From CALARM01 sp964431735 (GTDB taxonomy: Bacteria > Vulcanimicrobiota > SpSt-956 > JAKJGF01): DNA of 55,840 nucleotides. The notes under the pieces are model-generated. The model ran no database searches. It had not been told where the DNA came from and was given only the letters and a program-made list of their open reading frames with translations. Every line of letters begins with the position of its first letter. Positions within the stretch are counted from its first letter, which is position 1. Both the position numbers and the translations under genes were made by a program. Of the stretch, positions 23,950 through 33,272 are shown piece by piece. The stretch covers positions 1 to 55,840 of the forward strand of contig CAYSLJ010000019.1 in NCBI GenBank assembly GCA_964431735.1, written 5' to 3'.

Positions 23950-25572
23950 ATGAACAACACTATTTTCAAGTTCGACTCGCCTAAAAATGAACCGATTTAT
24001 GATTATTCCCTGCAGGAACATAAAGACAGTATCACAGGTGAATTAAAAAAATATTCGAAAGGTGAAATAGAAATTCCACTGATTATAGGCGGGAAAGAGG
24101 TATATACCGGGAAAACCGGAAAAGTCGTAATGCCTCATAATCACAGCCATGTAATAGCAACATATCACAAAGCCACAGAAAAAGAAATAAAGCTTGCAAT
24201 TAACGAAGCACTTAAGGCCAGGCAGGAATGGATGACCTTATCCTGGGTAGAAAGAGCTTCCATATGTCTTAAAGTTGCCGATTTATTATCTAAAAAATAC
24301 AGATATACAATTAATGCTGCTACAATGCTCGGACAGAGTAAAAATGTATTTCAGGCAGAAATAGATTCTGCCGCAGAAACAATTGATTTTTTGAGACATA
24401 ATGCTTTTTTTGCATCTAAAATTTATTCGGAACAGCCGAAATCAGATTTTGATCAACTGAACAGGCTCGAGTACAGGCCTCTAGAAGGTTTTGTATTTAC
24501 AGTAAGTCCTTTTAATTTTACCGCCATAGCATCAAATCTGAACATGTCAGTAGTATTAATGGGTAACACTACAGTATGGAAACCTGCGACAACTTCATTA
24601 TTTTCAAATTATTTCCTTATGAAAATCTTCAGGGAAGCAGGATTACCTGACGGAGTTATTAATTTCCTGCCGGGAAGCGGTGAATTGATAGGCAACACTG
24701 TTTTTCAGAACAAAAATCTCTCTGGCATACATTTTACCGGTTCCAACAAAACCTTTAACTCACTCTGGAAAAATCTGGCAAAAAATCTTGAGATTTACAG
24801 ATCTTATCCCACAGTAGTAGGAGAAACGGGAGGAAAAGATTTTATTTTTGTCCATAGCTCTGCAGTTCCCGAAGAAGTGGCAACTGCCATTATTAGAGGA
24901 TCATTCGAATATCAGGGGCAGAAATGTTCTGCCGCATCTAGAGCCTATATACCGAAATCTCTCTGGAATAAAATAAAAAAAATCCTCATAGATAAAATCT
25001 CTGAAATCAAAACAGGTGATGTAAACGATTTCAGTAATTTTATGAACGGTGTAATAGACGAACACTCCTTTGATAATATAATGAACTATATAGAAAAAGC
25101 AAAGAATTCACCTGATGCAAAGATTATTGCAGGAGGCAGAGGCGATAAATCTACAGGTTATTTTATAGAACCAACTGTCATTCACACAACAGATCCTCAT
25201 TTTATAACAATGGAAGAAGAAATATTCGGCCCTGTTATGACTGTATATGTATATAATGATAAAGATTATGAAAAAACACTTCATATATGTGATGAAACAT
25301 CTCCTTACGGGCTGACAGGGGCAATATTCTCAACAGACAGGTATGCAATGGTGCAGGCCTGTAAGATATTACGATATGCGGCAGGCAATTTTTATATAAA
25401 TGACAAACCTACGGGAGCCATGGTGGGCTTACAGCCCTTCGGAGGCTCAAGAGCTTCGGGAACAAACGATAAATCAGGCGGATATTTTAATCTTCTGAGA
25501 TGGGTAAGTCCGAGAACAATAAAGGAAACCTTTGTGCCGGCTGTTGATTTTAAATATTCATATATGGAATAG
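23950..25572 (+). CDS. pruA: 1-pyrroline-5-carboxylate (glutamate semialdehyde) dehydrogenase
   Basis: 540 residues, an ALDH4-type stand-alone P5C dehydrogenase without a proline-dehydrogenase domain. Features are FTVSPFNFTAIASNL, GNTTVWKPA, IHFTGSNKTF, general-base E292 in VVGETGGKD, catalytic C326 in YQGQKCSAASR, EEIFGPV and GLQPFGGSRASGTNDK. It oxidises glutamate 5-semialdehyde to glutamate with NAD+ in proline/ornithine breakdown. Start ATG behind AAGGAG. The stop TAG lies inside a GTGAGTG heptamer array. The next gene is another aldehyde dehydrogenase on the same strand. Confidence 0.93.
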   Translation: MNNTIFKFDSPKNEPIYDYSLQEHKDSITGELKKYSKGEIEIPLIIGGKEVYTGKTGKVVMPHNHSHVIATYHKATEKEIKLAINEALKARQEWMTLSWVERASICLKVADLLSKKYRYTINAATMLGQSKNVFQAEIDSAAETIDFLRHNAFFASKIYSEQPKSDFDQLNRLEYRPLEGFVFTVSPFNFTAIASNLNMSVVLMGNTTVWKPATTSLFSNYFLMKIFREAGLPDGVINFLPGSGELIGNTVFQNKNLSGIHFTGSNKTFNSLWKNLAKNLEIYRSYPTVVGETGGKDFIFVHSSAVPEEVATAIIRGSFEYQGQKCSAASRAYIPKSLWNKIKKILIDKISEIKTGDVNDFSNFMNGVIDEHSFDNIMNYIEKAKNSPDAKIIAGGRGDKSTGYFIEPTVIHTTDPHFITMEEEIFGPVMTVYVYNDKDYEKTLHICDETSPYGLTGAIFSTDRYAMVQACKILRYAAGNFYINDKPTGAMVGLQPFGGSRASGTNDKSGGYFNLLRWVSPRTIKETFVPAVDFKYSYME

Positions 25573-25740
25573 TGAGTGGTGAGTAGTGAGTAGTGAGTCG
25601 TGAGATGTGAGTCGTGAGTGGGTGTCTTATTCTTTTCACTATCATTACTCTGGTGAGCATAAATAATACATATTTGCTCCCGTAACGCGTTACGCGTTAC
25701 GCGTTACGATTCTCATATAAATTATCGTAACACATTATAA
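25570..25740. repeat. Long compound heptamer element between two dehydrogenases
   Basis: Seven or more GTGAGTA-type heptamers (25572-25620); then a half arm ATTACTCTGGTGAGCATAAA (25645-); then core CCCGTAACGCGTTACGCGTT ACGCGTTACG; then GATTCTCATATAAATTATCG. It combines the arm of one subfamily (TGAGCATAAATAATACAT) with the outer arm of another (GATTCTCATATAA). Confidence 0.88.
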
Positions 25741-25758
25741 AAAAAGGAGACAATAAAC

Positions 25759-27291
25759 ATGATAGATATAAAAAATACACTCAAGAAACTCGGTATAAAA
25801 GAAGAACATGCCGGTTCCTATGACGGAACCTGGTTTGCAGGGAGTGACAGATATCTTAAGAGTTACAGTCCCATAGACGGTTCTCTTATAGGAACAATAA
25901 GACAGGCAGATATAAATGATTATAAAAGAGTAAGTGAAAGTGCATATAAAGCATTTTTATCATGGAGACATGTTCCTGCTCCTAAAAGAGGGGAACTTGT
26001 AAGGCAACTGGGAGAAAAACTCAGAGAATATAAAGAACCGCTTGGTGCTCTTGTAAGTATTGAAATGGGCAAAATACTACAGGAAGGTCTGGGAGAAGTG
26101 CAGGAAATGATAGATATGTGCGATTTTGCCGTAGGTCTGTCAAGGCAGCTCTACGGGCTTAATATGCCCAGTGAAAGGGCGGAACATATCATTCAGGAAC
26201 AATGGCATCCGCTCGGTACAGTCGGTGTTATAACAGCTTTTAATTTCCCTGTGGCAGTATGGAGCTGGAATGCCATGTTATCTCTCATATGCGGAGATGC
26301 CGTTATATGGAAACCATCTTCCGAAACACCTCTCTGTGCCATAGCCATTCATAACATAATAGAAGAAGTTCTCAGAAAAAACAATGTTCCTCCAGGACTG
26401 TTAAGTCTTATCATTGGAAGCGGTTCTACAGTGGGAGAAGAATTAATCAATGACAGAACTGTACCTCTTATAAGCTTTACAGGAAGCACTAAAACAGGGA
26501 AACATGTAGCGGAAGCTGTCGGGAAAAGACTGGGGAAACATATACTGGAACTGGGAGGGAACAATGCCGTAATAGTTTCCGATACATTAAAAGATTTAAA
26601 AAGCTGTTTAACCTCCATAATCTTCGGTTCTGTAGGAACGGCAGGCCAGAGATGCACTTCCACGAGGAGGATAATTGTCCATGAAACTATATATGACAGA
26701 GTCATTCATTCACTGGTTAATGCATACAAAAATCTGTCCACAGGAAATCCTCTTGAAGAGAAAACCATTGTAGGCCCTCTTGTAAGCAGATCTGCCGTAT
26801 CTGACATGGAAAAAGCCATAGAAAGAGCAAAAAGCCTGGGAGGAAACGTCCTCACAGGAGGCGGTTTATTGCCGGAAAATCCTTCAGGCTGTTACGTATA
26901 TCCATGTATTATAGAAGCTGAAAACCACTGGGATATTGTTCAGGAAGAAACCTTTGCGCCCATACTCTATGTTCTCAAATACAGAACCATAGAAGAAGCA
27001 GTAGAGATTAATAACAGTGTACCTCAGGGTTTATCGTCATCCATATTTACGGACAGTGTTTTTGAAGAAAGATATTTTCTCTCGAACTGCGGTTCAGATT
27101 GCGGCATAGCAAATGTAAATGCAGGCACATCGGGCGCAGAGATAGGCGGTGCCTTCGGAGGAGAGAAAGACACGGGCGGAGGAAGGGAATCCGGCTCAGA
27201 TGCATGGAAAGCTTACATGAGGCGTCAGACAAATGTTATAAGCTGGAACCGCGAGGTTATTCTGGCACAGGGAATAAATTTTAATTTTTAA
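25759..27291 (+). CDS. ALDH7-type aldehyde dehydrogenase (aminoadipate semialdehyde type)
   Basis: 510 residues. PLGTVGVITAFNFPVAVWSW, GDAVIWKPSSETPLCA and ISFTGSTKTGKHVA are present. The general base is E264 in LELGGNN and the catalytic residue is C299 in GTAGQRCTSTRR. The C-terminal NVNAGTSGAEIGGAFGGEK and GGGRESGSDAWKAYMRRQTN are the hallmark of the ALDH7/antiquitin group. Members oxidise alpha-aminoadipate semialdehyde/piperideine-6-carboxylate in lysine breakdown. With the P5C dehydrogenase upstream, a lysine/ornithine catabolic role is plausible but inferred. ATG with AAAAGGAGA upstream. Confidence 0.88.
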   Translation: MIDIKNTLKKLGIKEEHAGSYDGTWFAGSDRYLKSYSPIDGSLIGTIRQADINDYKRVSESAYKAFLSWRHVPAPKRGELVRQLGEKLREYKEPLGALVSIEMGKILQEGLGEVQEMIDMCDFAVGLSRQLYGLNMPSERAEHIIQEQWHPLGTVGVITAFNFPVAVWSWNAMLSLICGDAVIWKPSSETPLCAIAIHNIIEEVLRKNNVPPGLLSLIIGSGSTVGEELINDRTVPLISFTGSTKTGKHVAEAVGKRLGKHILELGGNNAVIVSDTLKDLKSCLTSIIFGSVGTAGQRCTSTRRIIVHETIYDRVIHSLVNAYKNLSTGNPLEEKTIVGPLVSRSAVSDMEKAIERAKSLGGNVLTGGGLLPENPSGCYVYPCIIEAENHWDIVQEETFAPILYVLKYRTIEEAVEINNSVPQGLSSSIFTDSVFEERYFLSNCGSDCGIANVNAGTSGAEIGGAFGGEKDTGGGRESGSDAWKAYMRRQTNVISWNREVILAQGINFNF

Positions 27292-27300
27292 CAAAACTGT

Positions 27301-27329
27301 GTAGTGAACAGGCCATGCCTGTTCACTAC
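27301..27329. terminator. Perfect 13-bp hairpin between convergent genes
   Basis: GTAGTGAACAGGC-CAT-GCCTGTTCACTAC, nine bases after the dehydrogenase stop and upstream of the convergent citG end. No T-run follows, so it is a 3'-end stem-loop rather than a proven intrinsic terminator. Confidence 0.6.
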
Positions 27330-27342
27330 AGGCATGGTAAAT

Positions 27343-27440
27343 CCTGTTAACAACCATGACATTCTCAGTCACAACGAAGTATGAGAATTTGTTCATCTCG
27401 TCACACGTTACGTGTTACGCGTTACGATTCTCATATAATC
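27343..27440. repeat. Heptamer element, GATTCTCATATAA-arm type
   Basis: Left part AACAACCATGACATTCTCAG TCACAACGAAGTATGAGAAT TTGTTC; core CGTCACACGTTACGTGTTAC GCGTTACG; right arm ATTCTCATATAA. The related full copy is at 43698-43795. The citG stop codon lies inside the right end. Confidence 0.82.
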
Positions 27441-28384
27441 GTCAGAAAATAAAACATTAAAGTCACTGCCATCAGGTCTGCCGATCCGCCCGGATTTATC
27501 TTCTTCTTATTATATCTCTGCTCCAGTTTCTTCCATTTCTCTCTGCCTTCCTCTGTAAGAAGGCCTCCCTGCTGGTAGAGTTCATCCATTTCACACTGAA
27601 CGGTTCTCAGAGTGGCAAGATTATGTCTGTGTAACAGAGCTGTATCATCTAAATGAGCCATAATATTACAGAGAGCATGTAAAGAGGCATTATTCAAATC
27701 CAGGCCTTCATCCAGAGCGGATTTCAGGGCAGGAAGTCCGTAATAAATTACGGAAGGAAACCCTTCCTGTGCTTCACCTCTTACTCCGGACATTTTGTAT
27801 TGGAGAAAAATCTTTTCTCCTGATGTCAGGTTCCTCTTATTTTCAAGATCAGATAGTTCATTTTGAATTATATCTTTCGAAATTTCTTTTATGACAGCAC
27901 TCAGGTTACCGGCTGTAATTTTCTCTTTTGCCGAAAACAGATAACCGCAGGCACCACATGTGAGACCTATAAGAAAAATAATACCTTTCTGAGTATTTAC
28001 CCCGCCTGTAACGGAAAACATATGCTGTTCCGCAGCAAGTCCTATTGTTCTTATTACAGGCAGTAAATTACAGAGATGGCCGGAAGAAATACCACATTCT
28101 ATCCCTGCCTGTGCCATATAACTGAAATAAGGAATAATGGCAGAAGTACTCAGAATAAATGTTTCATACGACATATCACTGTGGGAACCACTGTTAAATC
28201 TATCTACAAGTCCCGGTTTGGGAGTTGCAGACAGTTCCAGAAGGATACTCCTCATTGCCATTTCACTTACATAAAAAGCAGGAGATGTTACAGGAACAAA
28301 GTTTCTCAGACGTTTTTTAGTTTTCTCACAATATGTTATCATTTTATTAATTATGCTTTTAACAGGCATGACCGGAGTGGTCAC
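27431..28384 (-). CDS. citG: Triphosphoribosyl-dephospho-CoA synthase
   Basis: 317 residues from GTG 28384. Family motifs: ELSATPKPGLVDRFNSGSHS, VTGGVNTQKGIIFLIGLTCG and VRGEAQEGFP. The enzyme makes the prosthetic-group precursor for the CitD acyl carrier from ATP and dephospho-CoA. The start is uncertain: the first codons of the longest frame (GTG 28384 to Pro5) overlap a heptamer-element arm (28368-28402). ATG 28369 or ATG 28345 would remove this and give a protein nearer the usual length of about 290-300. It is last in the citC-D-E-F-X-G series. Confidence 0.9.
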   Translation of the reverse strand: MTTPVMPVKSIINKMITYCEKTKKRLRNFVPVTSPAFYVSEMAMRSILLELSATPKPGLVDRFNSGSHSDMSYETFILSTSAIIPYFSYMAQAGIECGISSGHLCNLLPVIRTIGLAAEQHMFSVTGGVNTQKGIIFLIGLTCGACGYLFSAKEKITAGNLSAVIKEISKDIIQNELSDLENKRNLTSGEKIFLQYKMSGVRGEAQEGFPSVIYYGLPALKSALDEGLDLNNASLHALCNIMAHLDDTALLHRHNLATLRTVQCEMDELYQQGGLLTEEGREKWKKLEQRYNKKKINPGGSADLMAVTLMFYFLTII

Positions 28385-28533
28385 AACCAGATATGAAAAT
28401 TAACAAACAGTAAAGCATAAGACTTCATCATTTTCATATAAAGTTATCAGGAAATAACTGCATCATAATCGTGACGCGTAACGCGTGACGCGTGACGGGA
28501 GGATAATAACCGGTTATTTTCTTACAATCCCTT
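28368..28533. repeat. Compound repeat between citX and citG
   Basis: 28368-28402 is the left arm AGGCATGACCGGAGTGGTCA CAACCAGATATGAAAATT, alike to 43703-43741. 28446-28533 is another element with core GTGACGC GTAACGC GTGACGC GTGACGGGAGGA and arm GGTTATTTTCTTACAATCCC. Confidence 0.8.
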
Positions 28534-28536
28534 TAT

Positions 28537-29049
28537 TCAAAAATACTCTCCTATCATAGTATGAATTATGTTCAATGTATCCTCAAGAGTATGTTTTTTC
28601 CCTCTTATGCATAAAAAAGCAGGGGTTTCTTTACAAACAATACATGGACGGGGTGAGAAACCAATATCTTCTCTGGATATCCTTGTTCCGTCTGTGTCTG
28701 TTACATCAATATCAAATAATACTCCCAGAGGATGTTCTGCTTCAAGAGACAGACCTGATTTTTTCAATATTATTGCTTCTCTGTCCGATACAATAAATCC
28801 TTCATACCCGAGGGAGGTTTTATTTCTCACTGTGTATTCTATTTTAAACTCTTTTTTCCTGGCTATCAGAAGATTCCATAATATATTAAAAACAGGTTCG
28901 TAACAGGCGGCGCCTTTATCAGGGCCGGGGATATTCAGAGAAACTGTAATAACAGGTTTTTTATAGAGGGCAAGCAATTCATTACGCCTCTTTACCCTCT
29001 CTTCCCTGGCATCCAGTACGGCCAATAAAATATCTCTATCAGGCGACAT
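28537..29049 (-). CDS. citX: Apo-citrate lyase phosphoribosyl-dephospho-CoA transferase
   Basis: About 170 residues from ATG 29049, which sits behind AGGAGAAAGG. Features: LLAVLDAREERVKRRNELLA, VITVSLNIPGPDK and the C-terminal half DIDVTDTDGTRISREDIGFS PRPCIVCK, as in CitX (family length about 180). It transfers the prosthetic group made by CitG to the Ser of CitD. The longer frame to 29112 runs through a GGGCGTTT-AGTA-AAACGCCC hairpin (29072-29091) and is unlikely to be translated. It is separated from citF by a repeat element of about 120 bp. Confidence 0.9.
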   Translation of the reverse strand: MSPDRDILLAVLDAREERVKRRNELLALYKKPVITVSLNIPGPDKGAACYEPVFNILWNLLIARKKEFKIEYTVRNKTSLGYEGFIVSDREAIILKKSGLSLEAEHPLGVLFDIDVTDTDGTRISREDIGFSPRPCIVCKETPAFLCIRGKKHTLEDTLNIIHTMIGEYF

Positions 29050-29118
29050 AACAACCTTTCTCCTGTGAATAAGGGCGTTTAGTAAAACGCCCCTGCACTC
29101 ACAGGTCATCAATTAAGA

Positions 29119-29239
29119 GACTGTAAAGAAATAACCCTTGCAAATTGTCAGAACGGTTATTATCCTCGCGTCACGCGTTACGCGTTACGCGTCACGATAT
29201 AGACTGTAAATATGATGGAGTTATTTTTTTACAGACCCT
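29119..29239. repeat. Heptamer element, GACTGTAAGAAAATAACT-arm type
   Basis: Left arm AGACTGTAAAGAAATAACCC; core CTCGCGTCACGCGTTACGCG TTACGCGTCACG (29166-29196); right arm AGTTATTTTTTTACAGACCC. The two arms are inverted copies. It sits between citF and citX. Confidence 0.88.
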
Positions 29240-29251
29240 AACCGGTCACGT

Positions 29252-30793
29252 TCAATGTTCCGCCACTTCTCTTATAACATCTATATAAGTTCCGTCACGG
29301 TATTCCACAAGTCCTACAATTTTATCTTTAAATTCGATTTCCTTCGGTTTCCCCGTTATTTTTTCCACGTCATGCTGAAGCTCTTCTATTGTCTTTACAG
29401 GTAATTGGCTATCTTTAAACCTTTCAACAAGATCTTCTCTTCTCGGGTTAATGGCAATACCTCTCTCTGTTACGAGAACATCCACACAATCACCGGGAGT
29501 TACAACAGTAATAACCTTATCTTTTATAGAAGGAATTCTCCCTCTGAAAGAGGGAGCAACAATGACTGTAAGTTTCGACCCTGCCGCCACATCGGAATGA
29601 CCTCCTGAGGCACCTCTTATGACACCATCAGAACCAGTGAGAACATTTACATTGAAATCCAGATCTATCTCAAGAGCGCTCAGAACTGCCACATCAAGCA
29701 TATTGACCATACATCCTTTATTGAAAGGATTAGCGTAATATCCGGCACTTATTTCAATATGATTTTTATTTTCCCTGAGACTTCTTACTGCTTCAAGATC
29801 AAAGGATTGAACATCAAAAAGTGTTTTAAAGAGTCCTTCTTCAAGTAGTTTCACCATATATCCCGTAATACCTCCGAGGCCGAAACTTCCCTTTATGCCT
29901 TTCGAGATCATTTTCTCTCTGATAAAATGGGCCACTGCAAGAGATGCACCGCCGCTTCCTGCCTGGAATGAATAACCTTCTTTCAAATATCCCGAATCGT
30001 CTATAAAATCTGCAGCATATCTTGCTATAAGCAGTGATTTCGGGTCTCTTGTCATTCTTGTGGCACCGCTTGAAATACCTTTCGGATCTCCGAGTTTATC
30101 TATAATTACTACATAATCTACAAGGCTCTGCATAATACTTATAGGTGTTGCAGGGAATTCAACGAGATTGTCCGTAATGGCAATCACCCTCTCTGCATAA
30201 AAAGAGTCGAAATTTGCATATCCCAGGGGGCCGCAGGCAGATGGGCCGTTTACTCCGTTTAAATTACCGTAACAATCTGCTGTAGGAGCAGCAATAAAAG
30301 CCAGATCAACATGAAATTTTCCTGTTTTCAACATTCTTGCCCTGCCTCCGTGGCTGTGAAATATTACAGGAATATCCATGAGTCCGTGAGATACTTCATT
30401 TCCCAGGTCTCCTCTCATGCCGCTTGTAATGATTCTTGTAATAACACCATCTCTTATATGATCAATCAGGTGGGAATGTACATCATTTAAAGAACTACTT
30501 GCAAGGGTAAGGTTTTTAAAGCCCATATCCCTCAGTTTATCCATAACAAGATTGATTACATAATCGCCATTTCTCAGATGGTGATGAAAAGATACTGTCA
30601 TACCATCTTTCAAGTTGCAGTGTCTTATAGCTTCTTCAAGACTGTCTGCTACCTTCTTTTCACCCACTTTGACTGCAAATAACTGTGTGGCAGCTTTTCT
30701 GCCTCTGGGAGTACTTGCCCATACCCCCCCGTATTTATCAATTTTACCTATACCTTTTATTTCATCAGGTATATTACGTTCTTTTATATTCAT
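29252..30793 (-). CDS. citF: Citrate lyase alpha subunit (citrate:acetyl-ACP transferase)
   Basis: 513 residues, full family length (about 505-515). Features: PRGRKAATQLFAVKVGEKKV, DGMTVSFHHHLRNGDYVINL, FHSHGGRARML, DLAFIAAPTADCYGNLNGVN and GSDGVIRGASGGHSDVAAGS. It swaps the acetyl group on the CitD thiol for citrate, giving citryl-ACP and acetate. ATG behind AGGAG; 22 nt after citE. Confidence 0.97.
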   Translation of the reverse strand: MNIKERNIPDEIKGIGKIDKYGGVWASTPRGRKAATQLFAVKVGEKKVADSLEEAIRHCNLKDGMTVSFHHHLRNGDYVINLVMDKLRDMGFKNLTLASSSLNDVHSHLIDHIRDGVITRIITSGMRGDLGNEVSHGLMDIPVIFHSHGGRARMLKTGKFHVDLAFIAAPTADCYGNLNGVNGPSACGPLGYANFDSFYAERVIAITDNLVEFPATPISIMQSLVDYVVIIDKLGDPKGISSGATRMTRDPKSLLIARYAADFIDDSGYLKEGYSFQAGSGGASLAVAHFIREKMISKGIKGSFGLGGITGYMVKLLEEGLFKTLFDVQSFDLEAVRSLRENKNHIEISAGYYANPFNKGCMVNMLDVAVLSALEIDLDFNVNVLTGSDGVIRGASGGHSDVAAGSKLTVIVAPSFRGRIPSIKDKVITVVTPGDCVDVLVTERGIAINPRREDLVERFKDSQLPVKTIEELQHDVEKITGKPKEIEFKDKIVGLVEYRDGTYIDVIREVAEH

Positions 30794-30815
30794 ATAAATT
30801 CTCCTATTACTCTAT

Positions 30816-31691
30816 CTATATTTTTCCGACTGCTTTTGCATAGGCTATAGTCTGTTCGGCTCTTTTAAGCACAGGAGCATCTATCATTTTACCATCCAGG
30901 GATACCACACCTGCTCCATGTTCTTCTGCTTCTTCCATGGCACGAATAATACGTCTGGCTTTTTCTACTTCATCATCAGAAGGTGTAAACACTTCATGTA
31001 TGGGAATAATCTGTCTCGGATTTATAACAGACTGTCCGAGAAAACCCATATCTTTAATCTTTTTAGCAGATTTTCTCAATCCTTCTTCATCATTGACATC
31101 GGAAAAAACCGTATCAATGGGGTCAACCCCTGCAGCCCTTGCAGCCACAACAATCTGGGAACGGGAATAATTCAATTCATCTCCCTCTTTAGTTCTTTTA
31201 ATACCCAGATCTGCTGTAAAATCTTCTCCTCCTATTGATATGGCAGCAATTCTTTTGCTCGAACTGGCAATAGAAAAAGCGTTTACAACGCCCAGGGCTG
31301 TTTCCATTATGGGCATAAGCTTTACAGTTCCTTCTGCAATACCATGTTTTCTTTCTATTTCAGAGACAATCTTATCTATCTCCATTACCTGTTCTTTATA
31401 TTCTATCTTCGGTATTCTCAGAGCATCTGGAAGACATGGAATAATCTCTTCGAGATCTTCTCTGCAGAACGGTGTATCGAGTCCATTTATTCTTACAACC
31501 TTTTCGGATCTTCCGCAATCAATGGTCATCAATGCATATTTAACCAGATACCTTGCGCCATCTTTTTCCGCAAGGGCAACTGCGTCCTCAAGGTCAAAAA
31601 TAATGCTGTCTGCACCGTATATACCGGCATTCTGAACCATACCGGGATTATTCCCGGGAACATACATCATTGTACGGCGTAACCTTTTCAT
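30816..31691 (-). CDS. citE: Citrate lyase beta subunit (citryl-ACP lyase)
   Basis: 291 residues from ATG 31691 (AGAGGT upstream). Features: LRRTMMYVPGNNPGMVQNAG, DSIIFDLEDAVALAEKDGAR, KLMPIMETALGVVNAFSIA and ISIGGEDFTADLGIKRTKEG, as in the HpcH/HpaI TIM-barrel CitE family. It cleaves citryl-ACP into oxaloacetate and acetyl-ACP with Mg2+. The two extra codons in the longest frame lack a proper start context. Confidence 0.97.
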   Translation of the reverse strand: MKRLRRTMMYVPGNNPGMVQNAGIYGADSIIFDLEDAVALAEKDGARYLVKYALMTIDCGRSEKVVRINGLDTPFCREDLEEIIPCLPDALRIPKIEYKEQVMEIDKIVSEIERKHGIAEGTVKLMPIMETALGVVNAFSIASSSKRIAAISIGGEDFTADLGIKRTKEGDELNYSRSQIVVAARAAGVDPIDTVFSDVNDEEGLRKSAKKIKDMGFLGQSVINPRQIIPIHEVFTPSDDEVEKARRIIRAMEEAEEHGAGVVSLDGKMIDAPVLKRAEQTIAYAKAVGKI

Positions 31692-31710
31692 AAGCAAACC
31701 TCTTTTCAGT

Positions 31711-31847
31711 TATTTATATGAGAATCCCGACATGTGACGCATGACGAGTAAAAGGTATATTCTCATCCATAGTCAATCATAGTTTTAACGGGAAAAAAGG
31801 GTATACAGATTCTCCCGTTACGCGTTACCCGTTACGCGTCACTCCCC
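31711..31847. repeat. Heptamer elements between citD and citE
   Basis: TATATGAGAATCCCGACATG TGACGCATGACGAG (31716-) and ATATTCTCAT form one degenerate element. CTCCCGTTACGCGTTACCCG TTACGCGTCACTCCCC (31812-31847) forms another, which supplies the TGA stop and Gly-Glu end of CitD. Confidence 0.82.
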
Positions 31848-32114
31848 TTTAATAGATCTCTGTATTGCAGTTTCCGTTCTGGCCCTCACTGTAAAATCAA
31901 GGGCTCCTCTATCGCGCACACTTATAAGAACATCTTCTATGCCATATTTATCCAGCACATTATTTATAGTAGAAATAATCTGTTCTCCGAACTGCTGTTT
32001 TACAGGACTGGCAAGATCAACTATTCTTCCGACTCCTTTCTCTTTCGGGAAAAGAGTTATTAAAATATCGCTGGACTCAAGCGTTCCTGCAAGTCCCATT
32101 GTTTTTAAATTCAT
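31839..32114 (-). CDS. citD: Citrate lyase acyl carrier (gamma) subunit
   Basis: 91 residues from ATG 32114 behind GGAGGTG. It has GLAGTLESSDILI near the N terminus, where the Ser in LESSD carries the triphosphoribosyl-dephospho-CoA arm, and the C-terminal DRGALDFTVRARTETAIQRS typical of CitD (about 97 residues). The C-terminal KGE-stop is formed by a heptamer repeat, so the original end may have been slightly different. The longer frame to 32144 overlaps the citC end and is not supported. Confidence 0.95.
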   Translation of the reverse strand: MNLKTMGLAGTLESSDILITLFPKEKGVGRIVDLASPVKQQFGEQIISTINNVLDKYGIEDVLISVRDRGALDFTVRARTETAIQRSIKGE

Positions 32115-32183
32115 CAAGACACCTCCATAGCTGATAAGGCCCACAGGGCCTGTAATTTTTCAATCAGAGCAATTTCGCCCCTG

Positions 32184-33251
32184 CTAAAATCTTTCATAGG
32201 GATCTTTACCCACCCTCATACGCATTAAAATCAATTCCGATTCATCAGTTCCGCTTCTTAAAAAATCAAATGTTTCAGGCGTAACAATCTTCCCTATCTC
32301 GTCCCATCTATCTTCATAAACCATCTTTCTCAGTAACTTTGCACTCATATGATGACCGTCTACGGTTAAATTGGCAATCTCATGAACATCCACTCCGTAC
32401 AAAGGAAGGGTGGCTTTTACTGTATCATTGTAAATTGTATCAATTTTCGAATTCGGTTCCTGTCTTATATATCTATGAGTAATATTCAGTGACGGCACAA
32501 TATATTTACCGAATAACGAAGCTCCCAGAAGAGCATGGGCATGACTTATTTCTTCCTTCTGTATGAAATATTTCGAGAAGGTCAGATATGATACAAGATA
32601 TTCTCCTCCGAAATGTATAGTTACATTCTTAAGAGGTAAAATACTTTTTTTCAATAATTCAAGACGTAATTCAAGAGAGAAAAAATACTTGGGCTCACTT
32701 ACAAGAAATAAATGAAGCCAGTCACAGAGGCTTGCTGCAAGAGTAATGGCATACATATGATCATATGTTACAGGATTACAGTCTACCACCATGGCGCCTA
32801 TATTTTTTCCTTCTTCCCTGTGTTCAGACAGCTTCTTTACATATTTATGTATAGTTTCTTCTATGCCATGTTCAAGCATTGCCACATATGGCTCTCCCCT
32901 TACTACTTCCTGAAATCCAAAAGTCGAAAAACTTCTGACATAACGGGGTTTGGTAAAAATAAAATGATGGGTATAACCGCGTCTGTACAACATGGTTACA
33001 AGCCTGGTCATTAATTTTGCCATAAGGCTTCCCCCTCGAAACCGCGGGGATATGGCAACACATTTGATTATATTATGGCTGAGAGAGCCTGTAGCTACTA
33101 TTTCTCCATCTGCGCGGTATAATGCGGTAAAATCCACGTCATCTTCATAATGGAGACCATTGAAAGCAAGAAAGTGCCGGACTTCTTCCTTTACTTTATC
33201 ATCCCAGAAATCAAGTATTTCAAATGTAAAAATCGACTGGGTAAAGTCCAC
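32184..33251 (-). CDS. citC: [Citrate (pro-3S)-lyase] ligase
   Basis: 355 residues starting with GTG 33251 behind GAGGT. The N-terminal GNAT-like domain (about 1-130) has KCVAISPRFRGGSLMAKLMT. The C-terminal nucleotidyltransferase domain has VVDCNPVTYDHMYAITLAAS and VDGHHMSAKLLRKMV (cf. NPFTxGH and ISAS.vR). It uses ATP and acetate to acetylate the CitD prosthetic group and switch the lyase on. First gene of the cit operon. A terminator-like hairpin lies just upstream of its ribosome-binding site. Confidence 0.95.
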   Translation of the reverse strand: MDFTQSIFTFEILDFWDDKVKEEVRHFLAFNGLHYEDDVDFTALYRADGEIVATGSLSHNIIKCVAISPRFRGGSLMAKLMTRLVTMLYRRGYTHHFIFTKPRYVRSFSTFGFQEVVRGEPYVAMLEHGIEETIHKYVKKLSEHREEGKNIGAMVVDCNPVTYDHMYAITLAASLCDWLHLFLVSEPKYFFSLELRLELLKKSILPLKNVTIHFGGEYLVSYLTFSKYFIQKEEISHAHALLGASLFGKYIVPSLNITHRYIRQEPNSKIDTIYNDTVKATLPLYGVDVHEIANLTVDGHHMSAKLLRKMVYEDRWDEIGKIVTPETFDFLRSGTDESELILMRMRVGKDPYERF

Positions 33252-33272
33252 TTTTCTACCTCATTTCTATCA

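Noticed and set aside
27099..27284. Arg/His-rich 61-codon frame at the end of the ALDH7-type gene
   Set aside because: Alternative-frame reading of the Gly-rich C-terminal motif of the dehydrogenase.
31240..31635. 131-codon + strand frame opposite citE
   Set aside because: Shadow of the citE coding pattern on the other strand; citE is certain.
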